From: Paenibacillus amylolyticus | GTDB taxonomy: Bacteria > Bacillota > Bacilli > Paenibacillales > Paenibacillaceae | NCBI RefSeq assembly: GCF_001570725.1 | Contig: NZ_BCNV01000005.1 | Coordinates: forward strand, 744,001 to 808,000 | Direction: 5' to 3' | Length of the DNA: 64,000 nucleotides | Shown: positions 51,512-60,086 of the stretch, piece by piece | How positions within the stretch are numbered: position 1 is the first letter of the stretch | Layout: each line of letters opens with the position of its first letter | Program-made: the position numbers and the translations under genes | Notes under the pieces: generated by a model | What the model saw: the letters and a program-made list of their open reading frames with translations, nothing else | Told to the model about the DNA's origin: nothing | The model's database searches: none

Positions 51512-52292
51512 CCAATCCCTCCTTTGCTAGGGGACGTATGTGCTGACGATGCGTGAGGGTGAAGGACTCCAGTCTTTTGCGTACAAGCTGGGGATTCTCA
51601 CCGTTCTGAATGGCAAGTACACCTTCGAGAAGCATTTCCATGGTCTGCACTTCGTCTGCACCTCTGGATTTGATCTTGGAGGCAATGGGCAAAAAGATAA
51701 GATTGGCACTGGCGACCCCATACAGGGTTGCGGTAAAGGCAACAGCAATGGCAGGTCCGAGTCCTGTGGGATCGGTCAAACTGCCAAGGACCTGAATAAG
51801 TCCCATCACAGTTCCGATGATGCCCATGGTTGGGGCATAACCACCAGCGGATTCAAATATTTTGGCATATCCCTCATGTTTTTGTTCAATGGAGTCAATT
51901 TCCATCTCCAGGATCTGGCGAACCACATCCTGATCCGTACCATCGACAACCATCTGAATACCATCTTGCAAAAATGGATGCGGATGATCCATAACCTTGC
52001 GTTCCAATGCAAGTACACCTGAGCGGCGCGCGATTGAAGACATCTCGACCAGCTCTTCAACCCACAAGCCTGATTCATTATTGTTGCGTCCAAAAGCCAT
52101 ACGCAAGGCAGCTGGAATTGTACGAAGGCGATGCGCTGGGAAACTGGCAACCACAGCAGCAATCGTTCCACCGAATACAATTAAAGCAGCCGTTTTTTGC
52201 AGGAGACCGGACAATTGACCGCCTTCCCACAAAAAACCGCTAATGACTGCGGCAATTCCGGCAATAATACCGATAAGTGTCGCAATATCCAT
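51495..52292 (-). CDS. Flagellar stator protein, MotA/MotP family
   Basis: A 265-residue protein with four membrane segments (about 5-22, 32-52, 150-170, 180-205), the cytosolic loop facing FliG (about 55-148, with charged residues), and the SAGGYAPTMGIIGTVMGLIQVL segment typical of MotA/PomA/ExbB. Its plan and wording resemble MotP more than B. subtilis MotA, a judgement from memory. TAGGAGTG precedes the ATG. Together with the next gene it forms a stator unit for the flagella whose filament genes lie at 10-13 kb. Confidence 0.92.
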   Translation of the reverse strand: MDIATLIGIIAGIAAVISGFLWEGGQLSGLLQKTAALIVFGGTIAAVVASFPAHRLRTIPAALRMAFGRNNNESGLWVEELVEMSSIARRSGVLALERKVMDHPHPFLQDGIQMVVDGTDQDVVRQILEMEIDSIEQKHEGYAKIFESAGGYAPTMGIIGTVMGLIQVLGSLTDPTGLGPAIAVAFTATLYGVASANLIFLPIASKIKSRGADEVQTMEMLLEGVLAIQNGENPQLVRKRLESFTLTHRQHIRPLAKEGLDESAQ

Positions 52293-52323
52293 AAATTAAC
52301 CCACTCCTATCTTCATTTCACGT

Positions 52324-52352
52324 TTGCATCACTAAAACGAACGAGGTATAAT
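52324..52352 (+). promoter_or_regulatory. Promoter of uvrB
   Basis: TTGCAT at 52324-52329, 17-base spacer, perfect TATAAT at 52347-52352, about 110 bases before the uvrB ATG. Confidence 0.75.
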
Positions 52353-52358
52353 TAAACG

Positions 52359-52372
52359 GGAACAAATATTCC
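52359..52372. promoter_or_regulatory. Candidate LexA/DinR (SOS) box at uvrB
   Basis: GGAACAAATATTCC lies at the predicted start of transcription. It matches the Bacillus SOS box CGAAC-N4-GTTCG in the GAAC half, with one mismatch in the GTTC half and outer-base changes. uvrB is SOS-controlled in B. subtilis. Confidence 0.45.
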
Positions 52373-52461
52373 TATTACTATAAGTTTTCCCATATGAAAA
52401 TTCGGGGAACTTCGACAATATATAGTGACTATTATTTTAGACGATAGGGTGAGATACGGCA

Positions 52462-54453
52462 ATGAGCGATATTATAATGAGCGACAAAACGTTCGAGATC
52501 GAGTCAGAGTTTTCTCCCCAAGGTGATCAGCCTGCAGCCATTAAAGAACTGGTGAAGGGTGTTCAGGAGGGGAAAAGGTATCAGACACTGCTGGGTGCAA
52601 CTGGTACCGGTAAGACATTTACGATTGCCCAGACCATTGCCCAGCTGCAACGTCCGACGCTGATTATTGCACACAACAAGACGTTGGCAGCGCAGCTTGC
52701 AAGTGAGTTCAAAGATTTTTTCCCTAATAACATGGTTGAGTATTTCGTCAGTTATTACGATTACTTTCAGCCAGAAGCATATATTCCATCTTCCGATACG
52801 TATATCGAGAAGGATTCAAGTATTAATGAAGAGATCGACAAACTGCGGCATGCAGCGACAAGTTCATTGTTTGAGCGCAGGGATGTCATTATTGTAGCGA
52901 GTGTGTCCTGTATTTATGGTTTGGGTTCACCTCACTCATATTCCAGCATGTTGCTGTCACTTCGGGTAGGTATGGAGAAACCGCGCAATCAGATTTTGTC
53001 CCGACTGGTAGAGATTCAGTATCAACGGAACGATATTAACTTTGTGCGGGGAACATTCCGTGTCCGTGGGGATGTAGTTGAGATTTTCCCTGCCTCTAAG
53101 GGCGAACATGCGATTCGGGTTGAATTGTTCGGTGATGAGATCGAGAAAATTACGGAGATTGACGTGTTAACAGGTGAACTGATTGGCGAACGTGAACATA
53201 TTGCCATCTTCCCGGCGTCTCACTTTGTAACGCAAGAAGAGACGATGAAGGTTGCGCTGGTGAACATTGAGCGTGAACTGGAAGAGCGTCTTGAAGTGTT
53301 GCGTGAACAAGGGAAATTGCTGGAGGCTCAGCGACTGGAGCAGCGCACACGGTACGATATCGAGATGATGAAGGAAGTCGGATTCTGTTCAGGGATTGAG
53401 AACTATTCGGGTCCGCTGACTTTCCGAGAACGTGGCGATACGCCTTACACACTGATGGATTACTTCCCGGATGACATGTTGATCGTGGTCGATGAGTCCC
53501 ATGTGACTCTGCCACAGATCCGTGCGATGTACAATGGTGACCAAGCGCGGAAGACGGTACTGGTCGATCATGGTTTCCGTCTGCCGTCAGCGCTGGATAA
53601 TCGTCCACTCAAATTCGACGAGTTCGAAGGCAAGATGGATCAGATTATCTATGTATCTGCCACACCAGGTCCTTATGAGATTGAGCATACGGATACGATG
53701 GTGCAACAGATTATTCGTCCAACCGGACTACTTGATCCAATTATCGAACTGCGTCCAACGAAGGGACAGATTGATGACTTGATCGGTGAGATTAACGATC
53801 GGATTGCCAAAGACGAACGTGTGTTGATTACAACATTAACGAAGAAAATGTCCGAGGACCTGACGGATTATCTCAAGGAGATTGGAATCAAGGTACGCTA
53901 CCTGCACTCCGAGATCAAAACGTTGGAACGGATGGCGATTTTACGTGATCTAAGGCTGGGCGTTTTCCATGTTCTAATCGGGATTAACTTGCTCCGGGAA
54001 GGTTTGGATCTGCCGGAAGTATCCCTGGTAGCGATATTGGATGCCGATAAAGAAGGATTCCTGCGTTCCGAACGCTCACTGATCCAAACGATTGGTCGTG
54101 CCGCGCGGAACAGCGAGGGGCGCGTTATTCTGTACGGTGACAAAGTGACCGATTCGATGGACAAGGCGATTAAGGAAACCGAACGTCGTCGTGCGATTCA
54201 GATCGAGTACAACGAGAAACATGGCATTACACCACAGACAATCCGCAAAAAAGTGCGTGATGTGATTGAAGCAACCAAAGTTGCTGAATCCAAGAAAGAC
54301 TATCTCACAGGCGCTGCCGAGAAGATGTCGAAGAAAGATCGCCAGGCGCTTATCCAGCGTCTGGAGGTAGAGATGAAAGATGCAGCCAAAAACCTGCAGT
54401 TTGAGCGTGCTGCCGAGCTTCGCGATGCGTTGCTGGAACTTCGCGCTGAATAA
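52462..54453 (+). CDS. uvrB: Excinuclease ABC subunit B
   Basis: The damage-verifying helicase of nucleotide excision repair. A 663-residue protein with Walker A GATGTGKT near 45, the beta-hairpin region YYDYFQPEAYIPSSDTYIEKD that inserts between strands, DESHVTLPQIR (helicase motif II), the TIGRAARNSEGRVILY motif VI, and a C-terminal UVR domain (about 625-660) that contacts UvrA or UvrC. The ribosome binding site is AGGGTGAG 8 bases before the ATG; ATG 52477 is a weaker option. Confidence 0.98.
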   Translation: MSDIIMSDKTFEIESEFSPQGDQPAAIKELVKGVQEGKRYQTLLGATGTGKTFTIAQTIAQLQRPTLIIAHNKTLAAQLASEFKDFFPNNMVEYFVSYYDYFQPEAYIPSSDTYIEKDSSINEEIDKLRHAATSSLFERRDVIIVASVSCIYGLGSPHSYSSMLLSLRVGMEKPRNQILSRLVEIQYQRNDINFVRGTFRVRGDVVEIFPASKGEHAIRVELFGDEIEKITEIDVLTGELIGEREHIAIFPASHFVTQEETMKVALVNIERELEERLEVLREQGKLLEAQRLEQRTRYDIEMMKEVGFCSGIENYSGPLTFRERGDTPYTLMDYFPDDMLIVVDESHVTLPQIRAMYNGDQARKTVLVDHGFRLPSALDNRPLKFDEFEGKMDQIIYVSATPGPYEIEHTDTMVQQIIRPTGLLDPIIELRPTKGQIDDLIGEINDRIAKDERVLITTLTKKMSEDLTDYLKEIGIKVRYLHSEIKTLERMAILRDLRLGVFHVLIGINLLREGLDLPEVSLVAILDADKEGFLRSERSLIQTIGRAARNSEGRVILYGDKVTDSMDKAIKETERRRAIQIEYNEKHGITPQTIRKKVRDVIEATKVAESKKDYLTGAAEKMSKKDRQALIQRLEVEMKDAAKNLQFERAAELRDALLELRAE

Positions 54454-54493
54454 GATATTGCTCATTCATATGCTCCATAAATGAGAGAACTGT

Positions 54494-54527
54494 AACAAGA
54501 GAACGGCCAATTGGCCGTTCTCTTGTT
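54494..54527. terminator. Perfect palindrome after uvrB
   Basis: AACAAGAGAACGGCC pairs with GGCCGTTCTCTTGTT around AATT, a 15-bp stem 40 bases after the uvrB stop. The T run is short, so it may act as a weak terminator or a stability element. Confidence 0.65.
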
Positions 54528-54664
54528 GAGTAAGGAAATCATCTATATCTACCGATAATAAGAGATGTTGAAATCTTGAAATCAGGTCTATACTGATAGA
54601 AAAGTTGAAATTGGTTAAAAGGTTTATAGGAAAGCATTTGGGAGTCGTGTCCCCCCTGAGGGTC

Positions 54665-54960
54665 GAGAGCGCCTCGGTGTCGACATTGGAGCCGAGCCAA
54701 AGGCAATGGCGACTTGTCGCGAACGTGGCGAAGCTGAGAGCACCCCGGTGTTGACCTCGGAGCCGAGCCGAAGGCAATGGCGACCTGGCACGATCAAGGC
54801 GAAGCCGAGAGCGCCCCGGTGTTGACCTTGGAGCCGAGCCGAAGGCAATGGCGACCCTGCCGCGAACGTGGCGAAGCCGAGAGCGTTCCGGTGTTGACCT
54901 TGGAGCCGAGCCGAAGGCAATGGCGACTTGTCGCGACCAAGGCGAAGCTGAGGGCGTCCC
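54665..54960 (+). repeat. GC-rich tandem repeat, 71-72 base period, four units
   Basis: Units begin at 54665, 54736, 54807 and 54879 (71, 71, 72 and 71 bases), each containing the shared block GGAGCCGAGCCGAAGGCAAT followed by GGCGAC and ending GGCGAAGC; a fifth partial unit starts at 54950. The units alternate between two endings (CGCGAACGTGGCG in 1 and 3, CGATCAAGGCG or CGACCAAGGCG in 2 and 4). The block is far more GC-rich than its surroundings. A period not divisible by three argues against protein coding. Confidence 0.85.
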
Positions 54961-54975
54961 CTCGCAGTAGAGCGG

Positions 54976-55014
54976 CCGTATAAGGTTCCGGCAATTGGCC
55001 GGAACCTTATACGG
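54976..55014. repeat. Large 17-bp-stem hairpin upstream of uvrA
   Basis: CCGTATAAGGTTCCGGC (54976-54992) pairs perfectly with 54998-55014 around AATTG, extended by GCGG/CCGC with a small bulge. No T tract follows. Confidence 0.8.
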
Positions 55015-55087
55015 AGCCGCGGGCACACGACCACCCTTCACATAGCAAGACCCGACCTCTCACCATTGCACCGCTTGTTTCGGGTGT

Positions 55088-55130
55088 CCAGAGGGCTGCG
55101 CCCTCTGGGGCCCTCCCTTGGAAGGGAGGG
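55088..55130. repeat. Two adjacent palindromes upstream of uvrA
   Basis: CCAGAGGGC-tgc-GCCCTCTGG (55088-55108) is followed by CCCTCCCTT-gg-AAGGGAGGG (55111-55130). They look like extragenic palindromes of repeat type; a GGGAGGG run follows. Confidence 0.7.
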
Positions 55131-55186
55131 TTTGGGAGGGATCGAAAGGTAAGGTTTGGATTAACACACTGAGAGGATGAATACTA

Positions 55187-58045
55187 TTGGCGAGCGATAA
55201 CATTGTCATTAAAGGCGCACGAGCGCATAACCTGAAGAATATCGATATTACCATCCCGCGTGATCGCTTTGTTGTATTGACCGGTCTGAGTGGATCAGGC
55301 AAGTCCTCGCTGGCTTTTGACACGATCTATGCTGAAGGACAGCGACGTTATGTAGAATCATTGTCAGCCTATGCACGGCAGTTTCTGGGACAGATGGAGA
55401 AACCGGACGTTGATTCCATCGAAGGATTGTCCCCTGCCATTTCAATAGATCAGAAAACAACAAGCCGTAACCCACGTTCCACAGTAGGAACCGTGACCGA
55501 AATTTATGATTATCTGCGTCTGTTATTTGCACGTGTAGGTCATCCGCATTGTCCAGACCATGGTGTGGAGATCAGTTCCCAGACCGTAGAACAAATGGTT
55601 GACCGCATTATGCAATATCCAGAGCGTACCCGGTTGCAGATTTTGGCACCTATTATCTCGGGCCGTAAGGGCGAGCACAAAAGTGTATTTGCCGATGTGT
55701 CCAAGCAGGGCTTCGTCCGTGTACGGGTGAACGGGGAACTGCGTGACTTGTCAGAAGATATCCAATTGGAGAAAAACAAAAAGCATACGATTGAAGTCGT
55801 TGTTGACCGGATCGTCGTTAAGGATGATGTACAGGCGCGTCTGGCCGACTCTATTGAAACAGCACTTAATTTGTCCGGTGGACAACTACTTGTGGACATT
55901 ATGGGCGAAGAAGAGCTGCGCTTCAGTTCCAACTTTGCCTGCCCGGTGTGCGGATTCAGTATTGAAGAGCTTGCACCACGGATGTTCTCATTTAACAGTC
56001 CTTTCGGGGCTTGCCCGGATTGTGATGGATTGGGTGTCAAAATGATCGTTGACCCTGACCTGCTCGTACCGGATCGCAGCAAGACGATTGAAGACGGTGC
56101 TTTCGATGCTTGGACTGGTGGAACATCGACCTATTATCCGCAGTTCCTCAAGTCAGTATGTGAGCACTTCAACATTCCGCAGAATGTGCCTGTCGAAGAC
56201 CTGCCGGCTGAACAGATGAACAAGTTGTTACAGGGTACAGGTACGGAGAAAATCCGTTTCCGGTATGAAAATGATTTTGGACAACGCAAGGAAGCACTGG
56301 TTACCTTTGAAGGTATCGTAAATAATCTGGAGCGTCGTTACCGTGATACGGCATCTGAAGGTATCCGCGAATTCATTGAAGGTTACATGAGTGCTAAGCC
56401 TTGTGGTACGTGTAAAGGTCAGCGTCTGAAACGGGAAAGTCTCGCGGTTACGATTAATGATCATAACATGGCGTATGTGACTAGTTTGTCCATTGGTGAA
56501 GCTGGCCGATTCTTCGATACATTGGAATTGACGGAGAAAGAGCAGACGATTGCCAAGCTTATTTTGAAAGAGATTAACAGCCGTCTCGGCTTCCTGGTGA
56601 ACGTAGGTCTGGATTACCTTACACTGAGTCGTGCTGCCGGAACATTGTCCGGTGGAGAAGCGCAGCGGATTAGACTTGCTACACAGATTGGTTCCAGCCT
56701 GATGGGTGTACTCTACATTCTCGATGAGCCAAGTATTGGTTTGCATCAACGGGATAATGACCGTCTGATTTCAACGCTTGCGCATATGCGGGATATTGGT
56801 AACACGTTGATTGTGGTTGAACATGATGAGGACACGATGATGGCTGCCGACTATATCATTGATATTGGCCCTGGTGCAGGTATCCACGGTGGTACCATTA
56901 TGTCACAGGGTACACCAGAAGAGATCATGAATGATGAGAACTCCTTAACCGGTCAATATCTGAGTGGGCGCAAATTCATTCCTATTCGTACAGAACGTAG
57001 AAGTGTAGGAGACCGTTGGTTGGAAGTGCGCGGAGCTAAAGAAAATAACCTGAAGAATCTGAATGTGAAAATTCCAGTGGGTGTGTTTACTGCGGTAACA
57101 GGTGTGTCCGGTTCAGGTAAATCTACATTGATCAATGAGATCCTGTACAAAACGCTGGCACGTGATCTGAACCGTGCTCGGGTACGTCCGGGTCAGCATA
57201 AAGAGATTCGTGGACTGGAGCATATCGATAAAGTTATCGATATTGACCAGTCGCCAATCGGGCGGACACCTCGTTCCAACCCGGCTACGTACACAGGTGT
57301 CTTTGATGATATCCGTGATTTGTTTGCTCAGACGAACGAAGCCAAAGTACGTGGATATAAGAAAGGTCGGTTCAGCTTCAATATTAAAGGCGGACGTTGT
57401 GAAGCCTGCCGTGGAGACGGCATTATCAAGATCGAGATGCACTTCTTGCCGGACGTCTATGTCCCTTGTGAAGTCTGCAAAGGCAAACGATACAACCGGG
57501 AAACGCTTGAAGTGAAATACAAAAACAGAAACATTTCCGATGTGCTGGAAATGACGGTTGAAGATGCAACCCAATTCTTCGAGAACATCCCGAAGATCCA
57601 TCGCAAAATGCAGACTCTGATGGATGTGGGCCTGGGTTATATCAATCTGGGACAACCTGCAACCACATTGTCTGGTGGTGAAGCCCAGCGGGTGAAACTT
57701 GCTTCCGAGCTGTATCGCCGCAGTACAGGGAAAACCATCTACATCCTCGATGAGCCGACAACCGGTTTGCATGTCGATGATATCGACCGTTTGCTTAACG
57801 TATTGCACCGTCTGGTTGATTCTGGGGAATCGGTACTAGTGATCGAGCATAACCTGGATGTGATCAAAACGGCAGACTATGTTGTCGATCTGGGACCAGA
57901 AGGCGGTAGCGGTGGAGGAACCATTGTTGCAACTGGAACACCTGAGGATATCATTAAAGTGGAAGCTTCCTATACGGGCAAGTACTTGAAGCCAGTTCTG
58001 GAGCGGGATACCGAGCGGAGTAAGGCGCTGCAATTGGTGGACTAA
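55187..58045 (+). CDS. uvrA: Excinuclease ABC subunit A
   Basis: The damage-recognition ATPase of nucleotide excision repair. A 952-residue protein starting at TTG with GAGAGGATGA upstream. Two ABC modules are present: Walker A GLSGSGKSS near 31 and GVSGSGKST near 640, signatures LSGGEAQRI and LSGGEAQRV. Zinc sites are at CPVCGF...CPDCDG (about 245-285) and CEACRGDG...CEVCKGK (about 735-765). It loads UvrB, encoded upstream; the 730-base repeat block between them may mean separate transcription. Confidence 0.98.
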   Translation: MASDNIVIKGARAHNLKNIDITIPRDRFVVLTGLSGSGKSSLAFDTIYAEGQRRYVESLSAYARQFLGQMEKPDVDSIEGLSPAISIDQKTTSRNPRSTVGTVTEIYDYLRLLFARVGHPHCPDHGVEISSQTVEQMVDRIMQYPERTRLQILAPIISGRKGEHKSVFADVSKQGFVRVRVNGELRDLSEDIQLEKNKKHTIEVVVDRIVVKDDVQARLADSIETALNLSGGQLLVDIMGEEELRFSSNFACPVCGFSIEELAPRMFSFNSPFGACPDCDGLGVKMIVDPDLLVPDRSKTIEDGAFDAWTGGTSTYYPQFLKSVCEHFNIPQNVPVEDLPAEQMNKLLQGTGTEKIRFRYENDFGQRKEALVTFEGIVNNLERRYRDTASEGIREFIEGYMSAKPCGTCKGQRLKRESLAVTINDHNMAYVTSLSIGEAGRFFDTLELTEKEQTIAKLILKEINSRLGFLVNVGLDYLTLSRAAGTLSGGEAQRIRLATQIGSSLMGVLYILDEPSIGLHQRDNDRLISTLAHMRDIGNTLIVVEHDEDTMMAADYIIDIGPGAGIHGGTIMSQGTPEEIMNDENSLTGQYLSGRKFIPIRTERRSVGDRWLEVRGAKENNLKNLNVKIPVGVFTAVTGVSGSGKSTLINEILYKTLARDLNRARVRPGQHKEIRGLEHIDKVIDIDQSPIGRTPRSNPATYTGVFDDIRDLFAQTNEAKVRGYKKGRFSFNIKGGRCEACRGDGIIKIEMHFLPDVYVPCEVCKGKRYNRETLEVKYKNRNISDVLEMTVEDATQFFENIPKIHRKMQTLMDVGLGYINLGQPATTLSGGEAQRVKLASELYRRSTGKTIYILDEPTTGLHVDDIDRLLNVLHRLVDSGESVLVIEHNLDVIKTADYVVDLGPEGGSGGGTIVATGTPEDIIKVEASYTGKYLKPVLERDTERSKALQLVD

Positions 58046-58091
58046 CTCCTTGTAGTCAGAGATTATTGAACAATTAACGATAGTGAATAGG

Positions 58092-58163
58092 CCCTTCTTT
58101 TCGAGAAGTGTGAGACATTGGATTAGGATCTGATGTGTTCTGCTTCCGACAAGAAGGGTTTTA
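58092..58163 (+). terminator. Possible terminator of uvrA
   Basis: CCCTTCTT (58092-58099) pairs with AAGAAGGG (58151-58158), followed by TTTTATTTT. The 51-base loop is unusually long and may hold further structure. Confidence 0.5.
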
Positions 58164-58294
58164 TTTTGTGGGATATGTAGAGCCTCCCTCAGACTTATAA
58201 TGTTTTCGTGAAAGTGTTTACATATGCATTGCGACGAGCATTGCAGGAATATTCGACCAAATTGGATTTTTTTCATTTTTATGGATGATAGGGC

Positions 58295-58323
58295 TTGCAT
58301 TACAAGCAGGGTACAGATAACAT
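58295..58323 (+). promoter_or_regulatory. Promoter of the small membrane protein gene
   Basis: TTGCAT at 58295-58300, 17-base spacer, TAACAT at 58318-58323, 61 bases before the ATG. Between the uvrA terminator and this promoter (58164-58294) nothing else is recognised. Confidence 0.55.
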
Positions 58324-58383
58324 AGAGGAAGATATTAGGGTATGCGTTAGCTGTTCAACTATGGTGAGGAGGTCTGTCTATCC

Positions 58384-58596
58384 ATGCTGTTTGCAGAAGC
58401 TGCCACGGCGAGTACATCGAATTTTAATGCATTTGATATTTTTGTCATCTTATTTACGATCCTGATTTTCATTGGAGTCGTTCGCCTACTTCGGGCACCG
58501 AAGAAGAATCTGTTTGCGATCGGATTTGCAATAGTCAGCCTATTGGTATTTCTGATGACAGACTATGCGATGATAACCGGTTGGTTTGCTCAGTAG
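58384..58596 (+). CDS. Small two-segment membrane protein (possibly DUF2759/YqgW-like)
   Basis: A 70-residue protein with GAGGAGGT 10 bases before the ATG. Two hydrophobic stretches (about 17-36 and 43-62) are joined by a short basic loop LLRAPKKN. The size and plan resemble DUF2759 proteins of Bacillales, recalled from memory. It has its own promoter and terminator, which supports it as real. No function can be stated. Confidence 0.75.
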   Translation: MLFAEAATASTSNFNAFDIFVILFTILIFIGVVRLLRAPKKNLFAIGFAIVSLLVFLMTDYAMITGWFAQ

Positions 58597-58644
58597 GAAT
58601 GCTGCTGAAGTGAATGGAATTTAAGACAATAGAGTTACAGACGG

Positions 58645-58678
58645 ACACTTTCCAGAGAGACATGGAGGGTGTTTTTTT
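58645..58678 (+). terminator. Terminator of the small membrane protein gene
   Basis: ACACTTTCCA pairs with TGGAGGGTGT (two G-T pairs) around an 8-base loop, with seven T at the end. Confidence 0.85.
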
Positions 58679-58873
58679 CATTTAGTTTGAAGGATTGAAA
58701 AGGATTCTATCTTATCTACCAAAATCGGGACTTAAAACAATTGTATATCCAGATTCTGTATGATACATTGAGGGATACCGGAATTGCAGATGAGAGAAAG
58801 AGAGAATAGATTCAGCGATGAATCCGATGTCGAGTCGCGCAAGAAGGATGTATAGAGAGGGTCAGGTGAGAAT

Positions 58874-60040
58874 ATGAGCGTGTTGGGTAAAAAGGGGATA
58901 GCCATACTGATGGCTGCTGTACTCTCAATTAGTGTGGCGGCAACGGTTGGTGCGGCTGAATCCAAAAAGGCAATGCAAGCTAAAGTGGTAGATGGTCAAG
59001 TCTATGTGAACACGAAGGATCTGGTCAAAGCATTTGGTGGAAGTGGACAATATGATGCCAAATCCGGAACGTACACCTACAAGGGAAATGAAGCCATTCC
59101 CAAAGTGATTGAAAAAGTTTCTCCTTCGGTCGTAGGCATTATTGGGAAATCTACTGAAGTGCAGGACGGTGCAACATCAGACGACCGTTATAATCTTGCA
59201 CATGGTACAGGGGTCATTATTCGTTCCAACGGATGGATCGTGACGAATGCTCACGTGGTTGATGGATTAGTGAATCCGGTGGTCGTAACGACGGATGGCA
59301 ATACATACAAAATTACGAAAACATACAGTGATGCACTAAGTGATCTGGCGCTAATCAAAATCAATGCCAAATCACTTAAACCGGCGAGCTTCGCCAAAGC
59401 TTCACAAACCTCTGTTGGTGAGACGGTGATCGCCCTAGGTACGCCAATTTCCTTTTCTTTGCGCAACTCGGCAACGGTCGGGGTAATTAGCGGCTTGAAT
59501 CGTGGTGTTGAGGCAACCTATCGGTTGATTCAGACTGACACGGCCATCAACCCAGGAAATAGCGGAGGACCGCTGGTCAACCTGAAGGGTGAAGTGGTCG
59601 GTATTAATTCCATGAAATTCTCTGCGGTCGGCGTAGAAAGCTTGGGATTTTCGATTCCGGTGGATACCGTTCAATATATCATCGATCAGTTTTTTAAATA
59701 TGGCAAAATAAAACGTGCGAGTCTGGGTCTACAGCTGGAAGAAAGCTGGTCTGCTATTGTGGGATTGCCTACAGATGATCCATTAACGATTACGGGCGTA
59801 CTGTCTCCTGAAGCGAAGAAGGCCAAAATCAAAGAGGGCGATGTCATCTATAGTGTGGCAGGCACACGTGTGTCCTCTGTCGTGGATATCAATGAGTTGC
59901 TCAAAAAGTATCTGCCTGGGCAAAAGGTAAAGCTCTTGATGCAAACGGATGGTGATATCGTCACCCGTACGTTAGTGCTTGCTGATCGTGCGGACATCCA
60001 GGACGAGGAAGATGAAGCGTTCCTTGCAGATGAAGAATAA
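58874..60040 (+). CDS. Secreted or anchored HtrA-like serine protease with stalk-type N-terminus and PDZ
   Basis: A 388-residue protein with a signal peptide (about 1-27), a short copper-amine-oxidase-N/stalk-like segment (VVDGQVYVNTKDLVKAFGGSG, about 38-58), a trypsin-type domain with catalytic His127 (TNAHVV), Asp157 (DALSDLALI) and Ser230 (NPGNSGGPL), a PDZ domain (about 285-365), and an acidic tail. DegP/HtrA enzymes degrade or refold envelope proteins. The stalk-like N-terminus replaces the long cytosolic region of Bacillus HtrA. The next gene also encodes a stalk-domain protein. Confidence 0.9.
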   Translation: MSVLGKKGIAILMAAVLSISVAATVGAAESKKAMQAKVVDGQVYVNTKDLVKAFGGSGQYDAKSGTYTYKGNEAIPKVIEKVSPSVVGIIGKSTEVQDGATSDDRYNLAHGTGVIIRSNGWIVTNAHVVDGLVNPVVVTTDGNTYKITKTYSDALSDLALIKINAKSLKPASFAKASQTSVGETVIALGTPISFSLRNSATVGVISGLNRGVEATYRLIQTDTAINPGNSGGPLVNLKGEVVGINSMKFSAVGVESLGFSIPVDTVQYIIDQFFKYGKIKRASLGLQLEESWSAIVGLPTDDPLTITGVLSPEAKKAKIKEGDVIYSVAGTRVSSVVDINELLKKYLPGQKVKLLMQTDGDIVTRTLVLADRADIQDEEDEAFLADEE

Positions 60041-60086
60041 TATAGCCCGGCAATCAACCCGGATGGAGAGAGGACGAAAGAACGGA

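Noticed and set aside
54665..54960. Tandem repeat as a CRISPR array
   Set aside because: The repeats are directly abutting with no unique spacers, and no cas genes are present.
54466..55041. Long open frames on both strands across the uvrB-uvrA repeat block as genes
   Set aside because: They arise from the GC-rich tandem repeat. Units of 71 and 72 bases shift frame, no ribosome binding site fits, and the products are low-complexity arginine/serine-rich.
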